Shown in pieces: positions 16,400 to 20,762 of a DNA stretch of 20,762 bases. Every line of letters starts with the position of its first letter. The first letter of the stretch is position 1. The notes below the pieces were generated by a model. The model was not told the origin of the DNA. It saw only the letters and a program-made list of their open reading frames with translations, and did no database searches. The translations under genes were made by a program, and so were the position numbers. The stretch comes from CAG-698 sp964385755 (GTDB lineage Bacteria; Bacillota_I; Bacilli_A; ML615J-28; CAG-698), in contig CAYLPZ010000027.1 of NCBI GenBank assembly GCA_964385755.1, positions 1-20,762 of the forward strand, written 5' to 3'.

Positions 16400-17800
16400 T
16401 TAACCTTGATTAGCATAATTTCTTCTTAAGTACATTGCCAATTTCATTTCATTAATTGGTAGACTATACTTTTCGCCCTGAACAAAACTACATCCGAGTG
16501 ATTTAAATGTATTTTCTTCTTCTTGGGTTGAAATATTTACACATATAACATCTAAAGAAAAACTCTTTAGTATTTGCATCATGCTTTTGACAATTAGAAG
16601 ATTTCTAGAATTATTTTCGAGATTTTCAGTATACGTATCACTGATTATTACACCATCAAATGGTAATTTTAATAATAAGTCATATGTTGCATATTGTTCA
16701 CCAAAGTCATTAAGATAGATTTTTATTCCCATTTCCTTTATCGAAGAAAGCACTACATTAATAAATGAGCTTTTACTGTATTCTTCTTTTGCTGTTATTA
16801 GGAAAGCAAAATTATCTGCAGACACTTGATATTTATCAAAAGTTTTAGAAATAGTTTGGACAAAATTAGGTAATAATAGTTGATTTGTGTTTATATGAAT
16901 AAATATTTTTTGAAATTCAATATTCTTTTCATTTAACTTAAGAACTGTTCTACATATTCTACCTAATGACAAGTATAATAGTTCATTAATTTGATTTGTT
17001 TCTTCAGCAATTGGAATAAATAGTCCTGGTTTTATTAATCCAAAATATGGGTCATTAATTAATATTTTTGCTTCTAAATTGATTTCTGATTTATCACTCA
17101 AATTAATAATTGGCTGATAAGTCATCATTATTCCATATGGATTATTCTTAAGTCTATTTTGTTCTTTATTAATTATTTGATTAACATATGCCTCAAGATT
17201 TTCCTCGTCCTTGATAAACAACTTAACTATTTTTTCATCAAGATTTCCGCTTGCTTCTTCTTTAAATTTCTTTAATCCTGCTTTAAAATCAATACTTGTT
17301 TTTCCAACGAACATACAATTATCAAATCTATCAATAACAGCACAAACTCTCCCCGCAAAAGATAATTGCTCATCTTTTAATTTACCAGGATAACCTTTTC
17401 CGTTTATTGACTCATGATGTTCACTAACACATTGATACAAATAGTAAACAAATGAATCTTTTTTATGCTTTTTAGGATCGTTTGGAAGAAGTTTCTTAAT
17501 TATTTCAATTCCTTTATCAACATGAAAATAATAAATGTTTTTATTATCTTTTGTTTTACAATATTTTAATAAAATATTATCAACTGGTATTTCCTTTTTA
17601 CCGATGTCATGATAATAAATTGCCTTTAATAGATTTGTTTTATTAAAATCAACTTCAATAAAATCTTTATCATCAAGGATCTTTGATAAAAGAAAATCTC
17701 CAAGGCTAAAACATCTATTCAAGTGTTGCTTTATTGGAATGGGTAAATTGTCAACATACTTATCAAGTAGATTAGTTTTTATCCCTTTTAAAGCTGCCAT
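16400..17800 (-). CDS. HD-GYP phosphodiesterase domain fused to a degenerate EAL domain
   Basis: The 466-aa protein starts at 17800, with a very strong AGGAGGAGGAG site. It is soluble and cytoplasmic. The N-terminal half (about 20-200) is an HD-GYP-like domain with metal ligands apparently in place: H64-D65 (YHDIGK), His93, H128-H129-E130, the signature GKGYP (134-138) and Asp157 (VIDRFD). HD-GYP enzymes hydrolyse c-di-GMP. The C-terminal half (about 222-460) is EAL-like but degraded: EAL reads EAK (243-245), the DDFG pair reads N364-DFG, the TE after strand 4 reads TA (337), and the KID and EGVE positions read IIS and VNIS. It should not be catalytic and could serve as a c-di-GMP sensor. As the first gene of the operon, 14 nt before the next, it probably links second-messenger level to the surface system. 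Confidence 0.88.
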   Translation of the reverse strand: MAALKGIKTNLLDKYVDNLPIPIKQHLNRCFSLGDFLLSKILDDKDFIEVDFNKTNLLKAIYYHDIGKKEIPVDNILLKYCKTKDNKNIYYFHVDKGIEIIKKLLPNDPKKHKKDSFVYYLYQCVSEHHESINGKGYPGKLKDEQLSFAGRVCAVIDRFDNCMFVGKTSIDFKAGLKKFKEEASGNLDEKIVKLFIKDEENLEAYVNQIINKEQNRLKNNPYGIMMTYQPIINLSDKSEINLEAKILINDPYFGLIKPGLFIPIAEETNQINELLYLSLGRICRTVLKLNEKNIEFQKIFIHINTNQLLLPNFVQTISKTFDKYQVSADNFAFLITAKEEYSKSSFINVVLSSIKEMGIKIYLNDFGEQYATYDLLLKLPFDGVIISDTYTENLENNSRNLLIVKSMMQILKSFSLDVICVNISTQEEENTFKSLGCSFVQGEKYSLPINEMKLAMYLRRNYANQG

Positions 17801-17855
17801 CTATCTCCTCCTCCTTTCTTTAAACTCAGCATCATCGCTTATACACAAATAATAT

Positions 17856-17905
17856 ATCATATGCATCGCAACATAAACGCAACTTTAATGCAACATAAGT
17901 GCAAC
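17856..17905 (-). promoter_or_regulatory. Operon promoter with four 11-bp-spaced GTTGC direct repeats (probable SARP-type operator)
   Basis: GCAAC occurs on the plus strand at 17868, 17879, 17890 and 17901, exactly 11 bp apart; on the coding (minus) strand these read as GTTGC units. They end 6 bp before TATGAT (17861-17856), a good -10 in a minus-strand promoter. No TTGACA-like -35 is present; the second repeat from the -10 occupies that place, as in activator-dependent promoters. SARP-family activators are known to bind direct repeats of 11-bp period placed just upstream of the -10. The leader to the ATG at 17800 is about 50 nt. The repeats are seen directly; the bound factor is inferred. 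Confidence 0.75.
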
Positions 17906-17942
17906 AATTCAACATTTTTTTCTTTTTTTTATCAATTTTTTC

Positions 17943-17978
17943 AAAAAAATGCTCAAAGCAAATATTTGCTTTAAGCAT
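17943..17978 (-). terminator. Rho-independent terminator of the two-component operon
   Basis: An 18-base palindrome (17955-17972) is extended by a G-U pair and ATGCT/AGCAT (17949-17953 with 17974-17978), giving a stem of about 13 bp. On the minus strand it runs into T7 (17949-17943). It starts 11 nt after the kinase stop codon and separates the kinase gene from the operon promoter. Confidence 0.9.
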
Positions 17979-17988
17979 CTTTATAAGT

Positions 17989-19881
17989 CTACTGTTTTTT
18001 CTCTTTTGGAATAATTATATTTACTGTTGTTCCTTTACCTATTTCACTATCAAAATCAATAGATCCATTTGACATCATTTTTATTCTGCTTGTAATGTTA
18101 TGTAAGCCAATTGATGTACTCTTATAATGAGAAAAAGTATCTTCAACATTAAATCCTACACCAGTATCTTCAATTGTGATGTACACATTATCATTATCAG
18201 CCTTAGTTGATAAAATCAATTTTCCTCCATCAGCCTTTTTAGTGATTCCATGTTTAATTGCATTCTCAATAATTGGTTGAACTGATAATGGAGGAACATT
18301 AAAATCGGTAAATGAAAGATTATATATAACCTTTAATTTGTTACCAAATCTAAGTTGTTCAATTTTTACATAGTTTCTAATATGGTTTAATTCATCAACA
18401 AAAGGAATTACTTCTTTTTTATCAAGTGAATTCATATTTGCTCTTAAATATTTAGAGAAAGAAATAATTGCATCTTCTGCCTTTTTTGGATCAGTACGAC
18501 ATAAATATACAATTGTATTTAAAGTGTTGTATAAGAAATGTGGACGAATTTGACTTAATAAAATTGAGGCATTTGATTGGTTAATTGTTTCTTTTAAATA
18601 ATTAATTTCATTAATATTTGCCTCTCTTTGCTTCTTACGATTGTAATTATATGATATAAAAACTGATAAAAACAAAGAGAAGAATAAAATACCTATTACA
18701 TACAGATACTTCATTTGATAAGCATTTATATATGTGAAAAAAATAATTGATAAACCTAATGTAAATGCACTTAATATCAACAAAAACATAGTAATATAAT
18801 TATTATTATATTTTTTCCTTATAATTGCATTCAATATTAAAATAATAATTAATATTGGTATGATATTTGATACAGCTAATAATATTTTGCTATAGTAATC
18901 AAATAATCCTAAAATGAATAAAAGAATAGCAACTACAATAAATATAATTAAAATCATTAATGGTAAATAGCATATGAACTTTTTCGAATAGATTTCATCT
19001 TTTATAAATTTTCTAGTTATTGATAAACTTGTAATTATATAAATAATTTCTATTAAACAGAATATTATCAAATACGATAATTCGTAGTTATAGCTAAAAC
19101 TCAAGCATATTATTGAAACACCCGGTGGCAAAAACAAAAACAAGGAAAAAATCACTAAGAAAAATCCAAAAGCAAACATTGTTATTTCTGCTTCTTTTTT
19201 TAAAATTAGTTCCGCTAAAAAACAAATAAATGAGGCTACAAACAAACCAAATACAATTCCTGATATAACCATTGAAATATCAGAATACATTTTAGATAAG
19301 GCATAACTTGTAATTATTGGAACTATTTGTAAACCAGAAGTGTACTGAGAAGAAACCTCAATTACAATAGTTGTTTCACTTGGTTCTAAGTTATCTAATT
19401 CATATGTGTTTGCTAAAGAATAAAATCTAACACTTTCAGTTTTAGATACTTTGCCATCTGTTTCATAGCATAGTTTTTCATTAGTAAAAACTCGAAATGA
19501 ACATCTTGCTAAAGAAAGATCAATTGTAACTTTCTTATTTGCCTGAAAGTTTTTTAAAGTAATGGCATAACTAGCATATTTTATATTTTTATCATATGAA
19601 TTTTTAGGATTTAGATAATTAAATTCATCTAAATCTAGTTCATTCTTTTCTGTAACAATCCACTTATTTGGATAAAATTTCCACTCACCATCTAAATATA
19701 TTTTTTCTGAAGATATATCAATATTGTTTAAATCAACCTCACCATTAATAATTTGAATTTGCTTAGCTTTTTCTGAAGCAATAATATTAATTGATATTGG
19801 AATCACTAAGGCAATTAAATATGTAAAAAGATTTATTATTAATAATGGCAATAGTATTGATGATTTTTTTTGTTTTTTCAT
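17989..19881 (-). CDS. LytS-type sensor histidine kinase with 7TMR-DISM sensor region
   Basis: The 630-aa protein starts at 19881, 3 nt after the stop of the response-regulator gene. No clear Shine-Dalgarno is present, so translation is probably coupled. N-terminal membrane helix (about 10-34); an extracellular beta-rich domain (about 45-195) beginning with LDGEWKFYPNKW, typical of the 7TMR-DISMED2 jelly-roll; then seven membrane helices (about 200-411); a short coiled coil; a His_kinase domain (PF06580 type) with phospho-acceptor H448 in QIRPHFLYNTLN; and a HATPase domain with N540 (IENAIKHG), DTGVG (572-576) and GKGT (615-618). All catalytic boxes are intact. The jelly-roll suggests sensing of a carbohydrate or other small ligand, but the ligand is unknown. 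It should phosphorylate the regulator encoded before it. Confidence 0.92.
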   Translation of the reverse strand: MKKQKKSSILLPLLIINLFTYLIALVIPISINIIASEKAKQIQIINGEVDLNNIDISSEKIYLDGEWKFYPNKWIVTEKNELDLDEFNYLNPKNSYDKNIKYASYAITLKNFQANKKVTIDLSLARCSFRVFTNEKLCYETDGKVSKTESVRFYSLANTYELDNLEPSETTIVIEVSSQYTSGLQIVPIITSYALSKMYSDISMVISGIVFGLFVASFICFLAELILKKEAEITMFAFGFFLVIFSLFLFLPPGVSIICLSFSYNYELSYLIIFCLIEIIYIITSLSITRKFIKDEIYSKKFICYLPLMILIIFIVVAILLFILGLFDYYSKILLAVSNIIPILIIILILNAIIRKKYNNNYITMFLLILSAFTLGLSIIFFTYINAYQMKYLYVIGILFFSLFLSVFISYNYNRKKQREANINEINYLKETINQSNASILLSQIRPHFLYNTLNTIVYLCRTDPKKAEDAIISFSKYLRANMNSLDKKEVIPFVDELNHIRNYVKIEQLRFGNKLKVIYNLSFTDFNVPPLSVQPIIENAIKHGITKKADGGKLILSTKADNDNVYITIEDTGVGFNVEDTFSHYKSTSIGLHNITSRIKMMSNGSIDFDSEIGKGTTVNIIIPKEKKQ

Positions 19882-19884
19882 AAT

Positions 19885-20676
19885 CTATTGTCTATTTAGA
19901 AGATATGAAAGTGTACCTTCTGCCCATGAATAATTTGTCATATACTCACCTGTAAATTGATTAATAGCTTGAGTACTTCCTGCTAAGAAATCAAAATAAT
20001 CACAATCAACCTTATTTACATCTAAAGCTAATCCACCTTTAATTTTTATAATAATATCCTCAATTGCATATTCCTTTAAAGAAGCCATCAAAGAAGATAT
20101 AATGTTACGATAATTACTTTTAAGTGATTCTGTTACCTCTTCATCTTGAAATATATATGCCATCATCTCATTATTAGATACAAATCCACCTTTTCTATCA
20201 GTTAACACTGCTAAGCATTCTTTAGCTCTGACTCTAGTAAAATTCATCAATTTCCCATCAACAAACACATCGAAATTCCCAAAAGTTCTAATCACCACGT
20301 GTTGGTTAGAATTTATTGACAATACTTTATTTGTTTTTTCAATTTCCTTTACCACTTCTTCTTCACTATATGGTTTAAGTAGATATCCACATGCATTCAC
20401 TTTAAATGCGGAAAAGGCATATTGCTCATATCCTGTTGTGAAACAAATTCTGATATTTGGATCAATTTGATGTATTCTTTCAGCAGCTTCTATGCCATTT
20501 ATTCCAGGCATTTCTACATCACAAAAAACCATGTCAGTATGATTTGATTTTATGTATTCTATTGCTTTAAGTGGATCATTAAACGGGTGTAAAACATGGC
20601 CTTGCTTTAATCCATTTATAATTAAAGATAAATATTCACTAGCCATATATTCATCATCAATTAATACTATATTCAT
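19885..20676 (-). CDS. Response regulator with SARP-like winged-helix output domain
   Basis: The 263-aa protein starts at 20676; only a weak GTGAG lies upstream. Receiver domain (1-115) with acidic pair D7-D8, phospho-acceptor D53 (FCDVEMPG), T80 and K101 (LLKPY), all intact. The output domain (about 128-222) begins VIRTFGNFDVFVDGKL and continues with TRVRAKECLAVLTDRKGGFVS, the pattern of SARP/AfsR-type OmpR-like winged helices, not LytTR. The last 40 residues (DYFDF...FTGEYM...WAE) look like the start of a bacterial transcriptional activation domain cut short. SARP regulators activate from 11-bp direct repeats near the -10; such repeats stand before the neighbouring operon, which is the best target candidate. 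It forms a two-gene operon with the kinase. Confidence 0.9.
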   Translation of the reverse strand: MNIVLIDDEYMASEYLSLIINGLKQGHVLHPFNDPLKAIEYIKSNHTDMVFCDVEMPGINGIEAAERIHQIDPNIRICFTTGYEQYAFSAFKVNACGYLLKPYSEEEVVKEIEKTNKVLSINSNQHVVIRTFGNFDVFVDGKLMNFTRVRAKECLAVLTDRKGGFVSNNEMMAYIFQDEEVTESLKSNYRNIISSLMASLKEYAIEDIIIKIKGGLALDVNKVDCDYFDFLAGSTQAINQFTGEYMTNYSWAEGTLSYLLNRQ

Positions 20677-20762
20677 ATTTTTTTTATGCTCACTTTCTAT
20701 ATAAAAATATACCTTTATATTTTGTTAAAAAAACAATAAAAAACGAAAAAAAATTGTATTTT
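20677..20762. other. AT-rich leader upstream of the response-regulator gene
   Basis: This 86-bp edge segment is almost wholly A/T with long homopolymer runs. On the minus strand it offers TATATT-like -10 candidates and TTGTTT or TTAACA as -35, but none with clear 17-bp spacing. The GTTGC repeats of the downstream operon promoter are absent here. The real promoter may lie beyond the window. Confidence 0.3.

Noticed and set aside
17211..17393. Plus-strand 60-codon ORF within the HD-GYP/EAL gene
   Set aside because: Antisense to the conserved HHE/GKGYP region, with no start signal.
17868..17913. CRISPR-like or microsatellite repeat from the GCAAC units
   Set aside because: The units are 5 bases with 6-base gaps, only four copies, and sit exactly at a promoter. 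A regulator-binding array explains them better.
19885..20676. LytTR output domain on the response regulator
   Set aside because: The expected LytTR pattern is absent. The FGNFDVFVDGK...AKECLAVL string follows the SARP/OmpR-like winged helix.

Overview
This is a very AT-rich window using the standard genetic code (stops are TAA/TAG, Trp is TGG). It has strong AAGGAG-type ribosome binding sites, sigma-A-like promoters, a lipobox lipoprotein and SipW-type signal peptidases, and nothing that suggests an outer membrane. It fits an uncultured low-GC Bacillota/Mycoplasmatota bacterium (Clostridia- or Bacilli-like gut or anaerobic lineage). I cannot name the species. No rRNA, tRNA, CRISPR array or transposase was seen.

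Layout, left to right. (1) 1-1563, minus: the N-terminal part of a large single-pass surface protein that runs off the left edge. (2) 1745-3955, minus: a surface lipoprotein with an InlB-type repeat, OB-fold-like modules and an Ig-like domain. It is divergent from (3) 4109-6241, plus: a membrane-bound alpha/beta hydrolase. Well-formed promoters sit in the 150-bp gap, and oppositely oriented terminators (6266-6313 and 6362-6389) separate the hydrolase from the next block. (4) 6434-17800, minus: one long, tightly packed run of eleven genes that looks like a single operon. In transcription order these are: an HD-GYP domain fused to a degenerate EAL domain; a membrane-anchored member of a secreted protein family; a SipW-type secreted subunit; a SipW-like signal peptidase; a membrane-anchored McrB-type AAA+ ATPase; a DUF2357-like coiled-coil protein; four more secreted proteins with SipW-type signal peptides; and a second SipW-like signal peptidase. 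(5) 17989-20676, minus: a two-component system made of a SARP-like response regulator and a 7TMR-DISM/LytS-type histidine kinase, directly upstream of the operon.

How it may work (inference). The six paralogous exported proteins share a C-terminal motif (W-[LIF]-E-G-x-D-x-x-C and variants). Five carry TYAWF/TFAWF-like signal peptides, as in the TasA/CalY (camelysin) biofilm-fibre proteins, and two dedicated Ser-His signal peptidases could process them. The operon therefore looks like a surface-fibre or extracellular-matrix system. Two features are unusual: an ATPase/partner pair of the McrB/DUF2357 kind normally associated with restriction, here fixed in the membrane and without a visible nuclease, and a c-di-GMP-type HD-GYP protein as the first gene. 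The operon promoter carries four GTTGC units spaced exactly 11 bp apart next to the -10. That is the arrangement expected for a SARP-type activator, and the SARP-like response regulator is encoded next door, so a sensor-to-matrix regulatory circuit is the main hypothesis from this window.
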